Origin: Aurantimonas sp036549475
GTDB taxonomy: Bacteria; Pseudomonadota; Alphaproteobacteria; Rhizobiales; Rhizobiaceae
Length of the DNA stretch: 64,000 nucleotides
Direction: 5' to 3'
NCBI RefSeq assembly: GCF_036549475.1
Contig: NZ_JAZHLI010000007.1
Span: 62,001-126,000 of the forward strand
Shown: positions 20,490 to 28,685 of the stretch, piece by piece
Layout of the letters: each line of letters begins with the position of its first letter
Numbering within the stretch: the first letter of the stretch is position 1
The notes under the pieces: model-generated
Database searches by the model: none
Seen by the model: only the letters and a program-made list of their open reading frames with translations
What the model was told of the DNA's origin: nothing
Program-made: the position numbers and the translations under genes

Positions 20490-21242
20490 TCAGGCGGCGG
20501 AAAAATCGATGGCGTGCAGGCCGCTGCCGTGGCGCTTCAGCCAGTCGCGGCCGTGGTCCATGCCGGGGCAGAGCTCGCGACACAGCGCCCAGAAGGCGAC
20601 GCCATGGTTCATCTCGCGAAAATGCGCCACCTCGTGGGCGGCGAGATAGTCCAGCACCTCCGGTGGCGCCATGACGATCCGCCAGGAAAAGGCCAGGCGC
20701 CGGTCGCTCGTGCAGGAGCCCCATCGGCTGCGTGTGTCCTTCAGGGCCAGCGAGCGCGGGCGCAGTCCCACGGTTGCGGCATGGCGGTCCACCGCCGCCT
20801 GCAGATCCTGCCGCGCCTCGCGCTTCAGCATGTCGACCACGCGCCGGGTGAAGTGCTGGGGCGCGCCGCCGACCAGAAGGCAGGCCGCATCGTCGACGAC
20901 CTCGATGCGCGACGCGCGGCGCTCCGGCGCCGACACGAGGCGCAGGGTCCCGCCGCGAAACGGGATGGTGGCACCGTCGGCGACGACCACCTGACCCGGC
21001 GCCCGCGCCACGCGCTCCTCGACCCAGCCCCTGTGACGTTCCAGAAATTCAGCGATCGCCCGGCCGGATACCTGGCGCGGCGCCGTGACCACGATGCCGG
21101 ACGCGCCGGGGGCCAGCCGCAGGATCATCCGCTTGGCGCGCGGGTTGCGCCGCACCGTGACCGCCACCGGGCCGCCGGCAAGATCGAGACGCTCGGGGAT
21201 CGCGGTGACGCGCGGCTTGGCGCGGGGGAAGAGGAATGACAT
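20490..21242 (-). CDS. YgjP/M48-type zinc metallopeptidase (DUF45)
   Basis: About 250 residues. The C-terminal zinc motif AAHEVAHFREMNHG fits HExxH plus a third ligand, and TRSRWGSC precedes it, as in the YgjP/SprT-like DUF45 family. The physiological substrate is unknown. ATG 21242 (MSFLFPRAKPR) was chosen, and an in-frame ATG at 21284 would add 14 residues. The gene is leftward and lies downstream of DUF2852 behind a hairpin terminator. Confidence 0.88.
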   Translation of the reverse strand: MSFLFPRAKPRVTAIPERLDLAGGPVAVTVRRNPRAKRMILRLAPGASGIVVTAPRQVSGRAIAEFLERHRGWVEERVARAPGQVVVADGATIPFRGGTLRLVSAPERRASRIEVVDDAACLLVGGAPQHFTRRVVDMLKREARQDLQAAVDRHAATVGLRPRSLALKDTRSRWGSCTSDRRLAFSWRIVMAPPEVLDYLAAHEVAHFREMNHGVAFWALCRELCPGMDHGRDWLKRHGSGLHAIDFSAA

Positions 21243-21322
21243 CGGCAGCCGGACACGGAAAAAGGCGGCAGCGCGCGCTGCCATGCGAATCGCATTCTAC
21301 ACCGTTGCGGCGCTGCGGCACG

Positions 21323-21352
21323 AAAAAGCGGCGACGCCCGAGGGACGCCGCC
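21323..21352 (-). terminator. Likely terminator after the DUF2852 gene
   Basis: Read leftward, GCGGCG pairs with CGCCGC across a 12-nt interior and is followed by TTTTT. It lies between the DUF2852 gene and the metallopeptidase gene on the same strand. Confidence 0.65.
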
Positions 21353-21397
21353 GCCTTCCTTATGGATCCCCGGACGCGCAGGGAAACATTGTCTGGT

Positions 21398-21829
21398 TCA
21401 GGCCGGCTGGCCGTCGACCACCGGACCGTCATTGCGGCGGTTGCCACGGTCGGCCATGAAGCGGTCGAATTCCTGCTGGTCCTTGGCCCGGCGCAGTTCC
21501 CGCGCATAGGCGGCGAACTCGGCCTCGGCCTCGTGCAGGCGGCGGCGCTCCTCGTCGAGACGGGAGAGTTCCTTCTCCCGCCATTCGTCGAAGGCGACAT
21601 TGCCGGTCCGCGGCGCGCCGAAGGGGGTGGCCCCGCCAGCGCGCTTCAGGCCGCCGAACAGGCGGTCCGTCGTCTCATTGACGTCCCGCTTGAAGCCATC
21701 CAAACGGTCACCCCAGAGAATGTAGGCCAGCATCGCCAGGCCCAGAGGCCAGAAGACCATGAACCCACCAACCATCAGGGCAATCGTTGCCGGCGTCCAC
21801 GCCGGGCGTATCAGAGCTCGCGAAGTCAT
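21398..21829 (-). CDS. DUF2852 membrane-anchored protein
   Basis: 143 residues. One hydrophobic segment near the N-terminus (ATIALMVGGFMVFWPLGLAM) is followed by DRLDGFKRDVNETTDRLF and a long charged helix that may form a coiled coil. This is the DUF2852 family, conserved in alphaproteobacteria and of unknown function. ATG 21829 follows AAAGGAA, which favours it over the longer frame beginning at 21889. Confidence 0.85.
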   Translation of the reverse strand: MTSRALIRPAWTPATIALMVGGFMVFWPLGLAMLAYILWGDRLDGFKRDVNETTDRLFGGLKRAGGATPFGAPRTGNVAFDEWREKELSRLDEERRRLHEAEAEFAAYARELRRAKDQQEFDRFMADRGNRRNDGPVVDGQPA

Positions 21830-21996
21830 CGCAGTCACGTTCCTTTCGAAAATGGCCGCGACGCTCAGGCATCGCGGGGGCTTTGTCATGTTTACTGCAG
21901 TATCCCCAACATGGTGAGCGTCGAAACCGCGTTCAATCGCCGGGCCACGAAAATCGGCAGGCGTGATCGTTTTCCGCCGTCACGGACGACCCGTCG

Positions 21997-22440
21997 ATGA
22001 CCGTCCTGGTCGCCTGCCTCGGGCTGTTCTGGAGTGCCTTCCTCGCCGCGACGCTGCTGCCGGGCGCCTCGGAGATCGTCCTGGTCGCGCTGCTGGCCGA
22101 GGGAGTGGGCGAGCCCTGGCTGCTGGTCCTGGTTGCGGGGGTCGGCAACACGCTGGGTTCGGTGGTGAACTGGGTGTGCGGGCGGTTCCTGCTGCATTAC
22201 GCCGACCGTCGGTGGTTTCCGGTGCCGCCACGCCACCTCGACCGGGCGACCCGGTTCTTCAATCGCTACGGGGCGTGGATGCTGCTCCTGGCCTGGTGGC
22301 CGCTCGGCGGCGACGCGCTGACGGTGATCGCCGGAGTGCTGCGTGTGCCGCTCTTGCGCTTCACGGTGCTGGTGGCGATCGGCAAGTTCGCCCGCTACGC
22401 CGTCGTGGCGGGGGCAACCCTGGCCTGGCCCGGCCTCTGA
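21997..22440 (+). CDS. YqaA-family inner membrane protein
   Basis: 147 residues with four to five hydrophobic segments, including FLAATLLPGASEIVLVALL and GNTLGSVVNWVCGRF. This is the pattern of YqaA, a small relative of the DedA/VTT membrane proteins. The function is unknown, with flippase-like roles suggested for the wider superfamily. It is transcribed away from DUF2852. Confidence 0.85.
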   Translation: MTVLVACLGLFWSAFLAATLLPGASEIVLVALLAEGVGEPWLLVLVAGVGNTLGSVVNWVCGRFLLHYADRRWFPVPPRHLDRATRFFNRYGAWMLLLAWWPLGGDALTVIAGVLRVPLLRFTVLVAIGKFARYAVVAGATLAWPGL

Positions 22441-22559
22441 CGGGCGGCGGCGCCGGCGCGTACCAGCATCGACCGGGCCGGCCGGCGGGCATGAAGTTTT
22501 GATGACCCGGATCGCGAAACGCGATTACGATGCTATCTTCAGTCTCAGGGAGAGCCGCG

Positions 22560-22970
22560 ATGCCATCGACCGTGATCCCCACGATCCGTTACGAGAATTG
22601 CCGCAAGATGATCACCTGGCTCTGCGATACCCTGGGCTTCAGCCGCCACGCCGTCCACGAGGCCGACGACGGCAGCATCCTGCATGCCGAGCTCGTCCAT
22701 GGCGACGGCATGGTGATGGTCGGCGATGCCAGGGACGACGATTTCGGTGCCCTGCAGGCGGCGGCGAAGACCGGCGTCCGGGTCACCCAGAGCCCCTATC
22801 TGGTGGTCGAGGACGTCGACCACCTCTACGCGACCGTGCAGGCGGCCGGCGCGACCATCGTGGTGGATCTGCAGGAGAAGGGCTACGGCTCGAAGGAATT
22901 CTCCTGCCTCGACCCCGAGGGGCAGCTGTGGAACTTCGGCACCTACGACCCCTGGCGGACGGGCCAGTAG
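22560..22970 (+). CDS. VOC-superfamily (glyoxalase-like) protein
   Basis: 136 residues of the vicinal-oxygen-chelate fold, with paired beta-alpha-beta units: TIRYENCRKMITWLCDTLGF and SKEFSCLDPEGQLWNFGTY. Members include glyoxalases, dioxygenases and resistance proteins, and nothing here decides the substrate. The AGGGAG site 7-8 nt upstream fixes the start at 22560. Confidence 0.88.
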   Translation: MPSTVIPTIRYENCRKMITWLCDTLGFSRHAVHEADDGSILHAELVHGDGMVMVGDARDDDFGALQAAAKTGVRVTQSPYLVVEDVDHLYATVQAAGATIVVDLQEKGYGSKEFSCLDPEGQLWNFGTYDPWRTGQ

Positions 22971-22994
22971 GCCCGGCCCGAGGCGCGCGCGGCC

Positions 22995-23666
22995 ATGGAC
23001 TGGACGCAACCGATCGACGCCTATTGCGAACGGCTGGGAGACGGTTTCTGGGCCGAGCCGCTGAACGCGCTGTCCAATCTCGCATTCCTGCTGGCAGCGG
23101 CCATCGGCCTCGCCCTGTGGCGCCGTACCGGTCGATCCGACCGGCCGCTGTTCCTGCTCTCCTGTCTCGTCGCGGTCATCGGCGTCGGATCGTTCCTGTT
23201 CCACACATTCGCCAACCGCTGGTCGAGCCTGGCCGACGTCCTGCCGATCGCCCTCTTCATCTACGCCTATTTCTTCCTCGCCCTGCTCCGCCTCGTCGGG
23301 CTTGGCCGATGGGTGGCCGGGCTGGGCACGGCCGGGTTCCTGGTCGCCTCGATCCTGTCGGAGCCGTTCCTGGCCGGGCTCGTCGGTTCGTCGGCGGGCT
23401 ACGTGCCGGCGCTTCTCGCCATGCTCGGCATCGGCAGCTACCTGGTCGCCACCGGCCATGGCGCCGGTCCGCTCGTCTTGGCGGCTGGGATGGTCTTCAC
23501 GGTCTCGCTGGGCATGCGGATGGCCGACGCGCCGCTTTGCGCCGCATGGCCGACCGGCACGCATGTCTTCTGGCACATCCTCAACGCCGCGACACTGAAG
23601 CTGCTGCTGGCGGCAACGACCAGGACACGCGGCGGCCAGCCTGCGACAGCCGCGTCCAACGGTTGA
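22995..23666 (+). CDS. Ceramidase-domain (alkaline ceramidase-like) membrane protein
   Basis: 223 residues with about seven hydrophobic segments and the CREST-superfamily pattern. There is an N-terminal IDAYCERLGDGFWAEPLNALSN, then GSFLFHTFANRWSSLAD, and a last-helix HVFWHILNA. His and Asp are placed as in alkaline ceramidases, where they bind zinc. Bacterial members have mostly untested activity on ceramide-like lipids or other amides. The gene starts 24 nt after the VOC gene and is probably co-transcribed with it. Confidence 0.85.
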   Translation: MDWTQPIDAYCERLGDGFWAEPLNALSNLAFLLAAAIGLALWRRTGRSDRPLFLLSCLVAVIGVGSFLFHTFANRWSSLADVLPIALFIYAYFFLALLRLVGLGRWVAGLGTAGFLVASILSEPFLAGLVGSSAGYVPALLAMLGIGSYLVATGHGAGPLVLAAGMVFTVSLGMRMADAPLCAAWPTGTHVFWHILNAATLKLLLAATTRTRGGQPATAASNG

Positions 23667-23705
23667 GCTTGGCGCCAACGCCGTTCGCGCATCGCCGACC
23701 GGACG

Positions 23706-23741
23706 AAAAAAGGCCGGACGCCTCCCCCGAAGCATCCGGCC
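23706..23741 (-). terminator. Terminator after the L,D-transpeptidase gene
   Basis: Read leftward, GGCCGGA (23741-23735) pairs with TCCGGCC (23718-23712) and is followed by six T. It lies 64 nt past the end of the L,D-transpeptidase gene, between convergent genes. Confidence 0.85.
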
Positions 23742-23804
23742 CTGGCGGTCCCCCGCCCTGTAACTGGTGTCCGGCGACCGATCGCCGGAGGAAAGACGCC
23801 GCGA

Positions 23805-24530
23805 TCAGCGGGCGGCGAGACGTTCCTTGCCCTGCTTGACCACGACGCGCGCATCCATCGGGACGCGTTCATAGAGGTCGATGATGTCCTGGTTCATCAG
23901 ACGGATGCAGCCCGACGAAGCGGCGGTGCCGATCGTCCACCATTCGGGCGTGCCGTGCAGGCGGAACAACGTGTCCTTACCGCCCTGGTAGAGATACAGC
24001 GCACGGGCGCCGAGCGGATTGGTCAGGCCCGGATCCATGCCGTCGCGATAGGGCTCGAGATCCGGCTTGCGATCGATCATCTCGGCCGGCGGAAACCATT
24101 TCGGCCAGGAGCGCTTGGCGCGGATGTTCGCGTCGCCGGCCCAGGAGAAGCCGGCGCGACCGACGCCGATGCCGTAGCGCATGGCCATGCCGTCGGCCTC
24201 GACGACATAAAGGAAGCGGTTCGGCGTATCGACGACGACCGTGCCCAGCTCATATTCGCGGCCTTCCGGGAAGGAGACGCGCTGACGCAGATATTCCGGA
24301 TCGATCTTGTCGGTCGGGATCGCGGGCAGCGCATAGCCTTCATCGACGACCGCGGAATAGCCCAGTGCCGAGGTGGCACCGAGGCTGCCCTCGTTCGGCA
24401 GGTTGGTCGGCGCGGTGTAGGCCGATACCCCGGACGGCGCCAGAGACGCGCGCTGGCTGCTTGCGCAGCCGCCGGCCACGGCCAGCGACAGGACCGCGGC
24501 GCCGAGAAGAAGGAATCGTTTGCTCGTCAT
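23805..24530 (-). CDS. L,D-transpeptidase (YkuD domain), exported
   Basis: About 241 residues. An N-terminal signal peptide runs to AVAGGC and could be a non-canonical lipobox with Cys22. The catalytic YkuD motif is FRLHGT followed by SSGCIRL. These enzymes make 3-3 peptidoglycan crosslinks or attach proteins to the wall, and related proteins are numerous in Hyphomicrobiales. ATG 24530 (MTSKR) was preferred, and an in-frame ATG at 24542 would add four residues. It is divergent from the MerR-family gene. Confidence 0.9.
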   Translation of the reverse strand: MTSKRFLLLGAAVLSLAVAGGCASSQRASLAPSGVSAYTAPTNLPNEGSLGATSALGYSAVVDEGYALPAIPTDKIDPEYLRQRVSFPEGREYELGTVVVDTPNRFLYVVEADGMAMRYGIGVGRAGFSWAGDANIRAKRSWPKWFPPAEMIDRKPDLEPYRDGMDPGLTNPLGARALYLYQGGKDTLFRLHGTPEWWTIGTAASSGCIRLMNQDIIDLYERVPMDARVVVKQGKERLAAR

Positions 24531-24776
24531 CGAAAATGCCATGTTCGGGGTGGGATGGGATCGGTCCGCCGAACGAACCGCGCACCATTGAGGCGCCGAC
24601 CATCTGTAGCCGTCTCCTCGTTAGTCCGCGTCCATCCGTCAGGCAATACGAGATGAAACCACGGCGTTGGTTAACAGAGCCTTTGTTGCCGCCGGGTGAC
24701 AGTTGACGGCTTCGGCCGCTGCGACATTTCAGTGACAGGAAGGGACGTTCGCAACCATTACCTACGAGGGCTTCTG

Positions 24777-25175
24777 ATGAATATCGGAGAGGCGTCCCGG
24801 CTGTCCGGTCTCCCGCCCAAGACGATCCGCTATTACGAAGAAGTCGGGCTGGTGAAGCCATCCCGGGCGATCAATGGCTATCGCAATTACGGCGACCGCG
24901 ACGTGCACATGCTGCGATTCCTGCAGCGCTCGCGCTCGCTCGGCTTCACCATCGAGGAAGCGCGGCGATTGCTTTCGCTCTACGAGGACGAGGGGCGGCG
25001 CAGCGAGGACGTCAAGTCCATGGCCAGCCGCCGCATGGCCGAGATCGACCGCAAGATCGCCGAGCTGCAATCGCTGAAGCGCGCGCTCGCCGACCTCAGC
25101 GAGCGATGCCAGGGCGGTGGCGGACCCGACTGCCCGATCCTGGAGGAGATCTCCGGCGACCGGCCGAACGGCTGA
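24777..25175 (+). CDS. cueR: MerR-family copper-responsive regulator (CueR/HmrR)
   Basis: 132 residues. An N-terminal helix-turn-helix (MNIGEASRLSGLPPKTIRYYE) is followed by a dimerisation helix and a C-terminal metal loop with Cys111 and Cys119, spaced as in CueR (C-x7-C). The two cysteines and overall length indicate sensing of Cu(I). No copper ATPase or chaperone gene lies next to it, so its targets are elsewhere. ATG 24777 follows GAGGG at a good distance. Confidence 0.88.
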   Translation: MNIGEASRLSGLPPKTIRYYEEVGLVKPSRAINGYRNYGDRDVHMLRFLQRSRSLGFTIEEARRLLSLYEDEGRRSEDVKSMASRRMAEIDRKIAELQSLKRALADLSERCQGGGGPDCPILEEISGDRPNG

Positions 25176-25209
25176 CGGCCCCACCGGACCGGCTGACTGC
25201 ATTCCGCGA

Positions 25210-25255
25210 AAACGCGGCTTGGGGGCGAACCTGTCCCCCGGCCGCCCCCGCGTTT
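25210..25255 (+). terminator. Possible terminator after cueR
   Basis: GGGGGCG (25221-25227) pairs with CGCCCCC (25243-25249). Across a 5-nt bulge, AAACGC (25210-25215) pairs with GCGTTT (25250-25255). Only a weak T tract follows, so this is a moderate prediction. Confidence 0.45.
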
Positions 25256-25313
25256 ATGATTTGTTCACGTTTTTGCTTGCCGCGCACCCGCCGGCTCGGC
25301 TAGCCTTGACCCC

Positions 25314-25823
25314 ATGCCGATCGTTTCCCCGTTCCCCTTCGATCCCCTGGTCGACGGACGCCAGTCCGAACGCGCGATGATGGTGCGCCGGGGCGTGCAG
25401 CGCCTGATGCTGGCGCGCAAGGTGTCGCTGCTGCCCGAGATGCCGCTGGCATCGGGCCGCCGGGCGGACCTCGTCTGCCTGTCGGAAAAGAGCGAGATCA
25501 CCATCATCGAGATCAAGACCTCGATCGAGGATTTTCGGGTCGACCGGAAATGGCCGGACTACCTGCAGCATTGCGACCGGCTGTTCTTCGCCACGCATCC
25601 GGGGGTGCCGGTGGAGATCTTTCCAGACAGCTGCGGCCTGATCGTGTCGGATGGCTATGGGGCGGAGATCCTGCGCGAGGCGCCGGAGGATCGCATCGCG
25701 GCAGCCACCCGCAAGGCACTGACATTGCGCTTTGCGCGGCTGGCGGCCGACCGCCTGGTGCAGGCGGAATGGGCGGCCAACCCGTTCATGACCGGGATGA
25801 CCGGCGAGTCGGAGGCGGACTGA
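25314..25823 (+). CDS. mmcB: MmcB-family DNA repair protein
   Basis: 169 residues of the alphaproteobacterial MmcB family, named for a mitomycin C repair role in Caulobacter. The RADLVCL and IIEIKTS strands fit a PD-(D/E)xK nuclease-like core. It is convergent with actR, 33 nt apart. Confidence 0.85.
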   Translation: MPIVSPFPFDPLVDGRQSERAMMVRRGVQRLMLARKVSLLPEMPLASGRRADLVCLSEKSEITIIEIKTSIEDFRVDRKWPDYLQHCDRLFFATHPGVPVEIFPDSCGLIVSDGYGAEILREAPEDRIAAATRKALTLRFARLAADRLVQAEWAANPFMTGMTGESEAD

Positions 25824-25856
25824 CCCGCCCCCGTGTCTTGCGTGCGAACTGCCCGC

Positions 25857-26432
25857 TCAGCGCGGGGCGCGCTTGGCCAGGATCCGCTGCAGTGTTCGCC
25901 GGTGCATGGACAGGCGGCGCGCGGTTTCCGAGACGTTGCGGTCGCACAATTCGTAGACCCGCTGGATATGCTCCCAGCGCACCCGGTCGGCCGACATCGG
26001 GTTCTCCGGTGGTTCGGCCCGGTCGCCCGCCTTGCGGCTGAGCGCGGCGATCACTTCGTCGGCATCGGCTGGCTTGGCGAGGTAGTCGATGGCGCCGAGC
26101 TTCACGGCGGTCACGGCAGTGGCGATGTTGCCATAGCCGGTCAGCACCACCACCCGGGCATCCTCGCGGGCGCGCTGCAGCGCGGCGATCACGTCGAGGC
26201 CGTTGCCGTCGGCCAGCCGCATGTCGACCACCGCACAGGCAGGCGCCGACTGGCGCAGGGCTGCGAGCCCTTCCTCGACGCTTTCGGCTGTCACGACGTC
26301 GAATCCGCGCTGTTCCAGCGCGCGGCTCATGCGTTGCAGAAATGGCCGGTCGTCATCGACCAGGAGCAGGGATCGATCCCCCTGCGGTAGAAACGGCCGC
26401 TCCGGCGTGGCAACAACCTCTTCGGTCAACAT
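25857..26432 (-). CDS. actR: ActR/RegA-family redox response regulator
   Basis: 191 residues. The receiver domain has phospho-acceptor Asp70 (VVDMRLADGNG), an acidic DDD pocket (26-28) and Lys120. A Pro-rich linker leads to a Fis-type helix-turn-helix (VSETARRLSMHRRTLQRIL). This is the RegA/PrrA/ActR family, global regulators of respiration, nitrogen and carbon metabolism. AAAGGAA precedes ATG 26432. Its partner kinase is encoded 125 nt upstream on the same strand. Confidence 0.93.
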   Translation of the reverse strand: MLTEEVVATPERPFLPQGDRSLLLVDDDRPFLQRMSRALEQRGFDVVTAESVEEGLAALRQSAPACAVVDMRLADGNGLDVIAALQRAREDARVVVLTGYGNIATAVTAVKLGAIDYLAKPADADEVIAALSRKAGDRAEPPENPMSADRVRWEHIQRVYELCDRNVSETARRLSMHRRTLQRILAKRAPR

Positions 26433-26557
26433 CAGCGTTCCTTTCCGGTTGGTTGGGGAAATGGCGCGTGCCGGGGCAGGGTTCAACCGCGCACCACTGC
26501 AGAAACGGGCCTGCGGCATGCGACCGAAGTACGCATCAGGGCAGATCCGCCGTCCCG

Positions 26558-27913
26558 TCAGTCGCGGCTGGCCGGGCGGTTCGACAGGAACACGTCCCGC
26601 GGCCAGGAAATCACCACGGCGGCCCCTTTGGCGGCGCGGCCCCGGGTCTCGCGATTGGCGAAGGCGATCGTCGCGCCCGAGCGCTCCAGCAGCGTCTTGG
26701 CGATGAACAGCCCGAGACCCAGCCCGCCGCCCGCCTTGCGCTCCGTCGTCTCGCGGTCGGACATGTAGGGATCGCCGATGCGGTCGAGGATTTCCGGCGA
26801 GAAGCCGGGCCCGTCGTCCAGCACCTCGACATACACGTGGCTGTCGCTCCAGCCGGCGCGGATCGTCACCTCGCTGTCGGCGAAGTCGACGGCGTTCTCG
26901 ACGATGTTGCCGAGGCCATAGACGATGCCGGCGTTGCGTCGGGCAACGGGCTCGGCGCCGGCGCGCTCCACCGTCTCGACCTTCAGCGCGACGCCGAAAT
27001 TGCGATGGGGCTCGGCAACCTCGTCGATCAGCGACATCACCGACAGCCGGGCGAGATGTGTCTCGCTGGACGAGGACAGGGAGCTGAGCTGGCGCAGGAT
27101 CGTGCGGCAGCGCTCGGACTGCTCGACCAGAAGGTCGACATCCTCGCGCTGCGGATCGTCGGCCGGCACCGAGCGGCCCATCTCCTTGGCGACGAGGGCG
27201 ATGGTCGCCAGCGGCGTGCCCAGCTCGTGGGCGGCGGCAGCGGCGAGGCCGTCCAGTGCCGACAGATGCTGCTCGCGCTGCAGGACCAGTTCGGTGGCGC
27301 TCAGGGCATCGGCCAGAGCGCGCGACTCGGCGGCCACGCGGTAGATATAGATCGAGGAGAAGACCAGGGTGGTGACGATCGCGAACCACAGCCCGCCCAC
27401 ATAGGAGATCGGCAGGTCCAGCGAGTGGCCGTCCGGCCAGGGCACCGGCATGTGGAAGAAGGCCAGCACCGTCGTGCAGACCACCGCCAGAAGCCCCAGG
27501 CCTACCGTCGTCAGCGGCGGCTGCGTCGCCGAGGCGATGATCGAGGGCACCACCAGGAAGACCGTAAAGGGGTTCTCGATGCCGCCGGTGAGGAACAGGA
27601 GGCCGGTGGGTTGCAGGATATCGAAGGTCAGCACCCCGGCTGCTGCGGTGGACGACAGGCGGCGGCTCGCCGGAAAGCTGACCGTCAGATAGATGTTCAG
27701 CGCCACCGAGGCGGCGATCAGCGCCAGGCAGGTGATGATCGGAAACGGCCACCACAGGCCCCACGCGACGAAGACGCAGGCCGCGGTCTGACCGGCGACG
27801 GAGAGCCAGCGCAGCCGCACGAGCGTCGCCAGACGCAGCCGCTGGCTCTCGCGCATCATGGTCACGAAGGCCGGCAGGCGCAGGTCGAAACTGGAACGGG
27901 TTGCCTGGTCCAT
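26558..27913 (-). CDS. actS: ActS/RegB redox sensor histidine kinase
   Basis: 451 residues. Six hydrophobic segments in the N-terminal half contain the quinone-binding heptapeptide GGIENPF (110-116). The H-box has His229 (AAAHELGTPL). Redox-active Cys269 lies in QSERCRTIL, 40 residues on, the same spacing as RegB His225 and Cys265. The HATPase domain ends the protein. It senses the ubiquinone pool and thiol state and phosphorylates the neighbouring ActR. The start at ATG 27913 lacks a strong ribosome-binding site, and the longer frame uses a TTG. Confidence 0.93.
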   Translation of the reverse strand: MDQATRSSFDLRLPAFVTMMRESQRLRLATLVRLRWLSVAGQTAACVFVAWGLWWPFPIITCLALIAASVALNIYLTVSFPASRRLSSTAAAGVLTFDILQPTGLLFLTGGIENPFTVFLVVPSIIASATQPPLTTVGLGLLAVVCTTVLAFFHMPVPWPDGHSLDLPISYVGGLWFAIVTTLVFSSIYIYRVAAESRALADALSATELVLQREQHLSALDGLAAAAAHELGTPLATIALVAKEMGRSVPADDPQREDVDLLVEQSERCRTILRQLSSLSSSSETHLARLSVMSLIDEVAEPHRNFGVALKVETVERAGAEPVARRNAGIVYGLGNIVENAVDFADSEVTIRAGWSDSHVYVEVLDDGPGFSPEILDRIGDPYMSDRETTERKAGGGLGLGLFIAKTLLERSGATIAFANRETRGRAAKGAAVVISWPRDVFLSNRPASRD

Positions 27914-28110
27914 GATCGGATGCAGCCATTCTCGAAAGGAAATCGGAGGCTTACCGTCTAACCTGTCGCCCGCTCCGCCGAAAGTGGGCAAAGCCGCACG
28001 GGCGCTCCGGCGGGCGAGACCAAGTGCCGCGCATGGAACGCCGGGCCCGCCTCGACGCTTACCCTCCCGAAGCGCCAAGGCGCGATGAAACAAGACGGAA
28101 GGGACGCATC

Positions 28111-28605
28111 ATGGCTCTCGCCAATCTCAAGGACATCTACATCGACCAGCTGCAGGACATCCACAGTGCCTGCAAGCAGTCCGCCAAGGTCACCCGCGAA
28201 CTGGCAGGTGTCGCCACCGACGGCGACCTGAAGAGCGCGCTCGAGGCCGGTGTTGCCGGGATCGAGGAGGGAATGGCCACGCTCAAGGAGATCATCACCG
28301 CCCATGGCGCCGATCCCTCGGGCGAGTTCTGCAAGGGCATGGAGGGCCTCGTGAAGGAGGCACGCTCCCACGGCATCGAGGAGGACATCACCGATCCCGA
28401 CGCTCGGGACGCGATGATCATCACCCAGTATCAGCGCATGGCCCATTACGCGATCGCCGGCTATGGCTGCCTGACGGCCTTCGCCGAGCGCCTCGACCTC
28501 AAGGACGATGCGCACAAGCTGCAGAAGTGCCTGGACGCCACCTATCACGGCGACAAGACGATGACCCAGATCGCCACCGGCGGCATCAACAAGGCCGCTG
28601 CCTGA
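28111..28605 (+). CDS. DUF892 ferritin-like protein (YciE/YciF family)
   Basis: 164 residues, almost wholly helical, of the DUF892 ferritin-like family (LKDIYIDQLQDIHSA, AHYAIAGYGCL). Members are stress-associated and bind di-iron in some structures, but their physiological role is not settled. ATG 28111 follows GGAAGGGA. It is divergent from actS across about 200 bp. Confidence 0.87.
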   Translation: MALANLKDIYIDQLQDIHSACKQSAKVTRELAGVATDGDLKSALEAGVAGIEEGMATLKEIITAHGADPSGEFCKGMEGLVKEARSHGIEEDITDPDARDAMIITQYQRMAHYAIAGYGCLTAFAERLDLKDDAHKLQKCLDATYHGDKTMTQIATGGINKAAA

Positions 28606-28642
28606 GGGTAGCGTGCCGAGGCCGTGATGCCTCGAATGATCG

Positions 28643-28675
28643 AAGGCCGTCGGCGCGAAACGCCGGCGGCCTTTT
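28643..28675 (+). terminator. Rho-independent terminator after the DUF892 gene
   Basis: AAGGCCG and CGGCG (28643-28655) pair with CGCCG and CGGCCTT (28661-28673), with one wobble pair and loop CGAAA, followed by TT. It sits between convergent genes. Confidence 0.85.
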
Positions 28676-28685
28676 CGCGATATCC

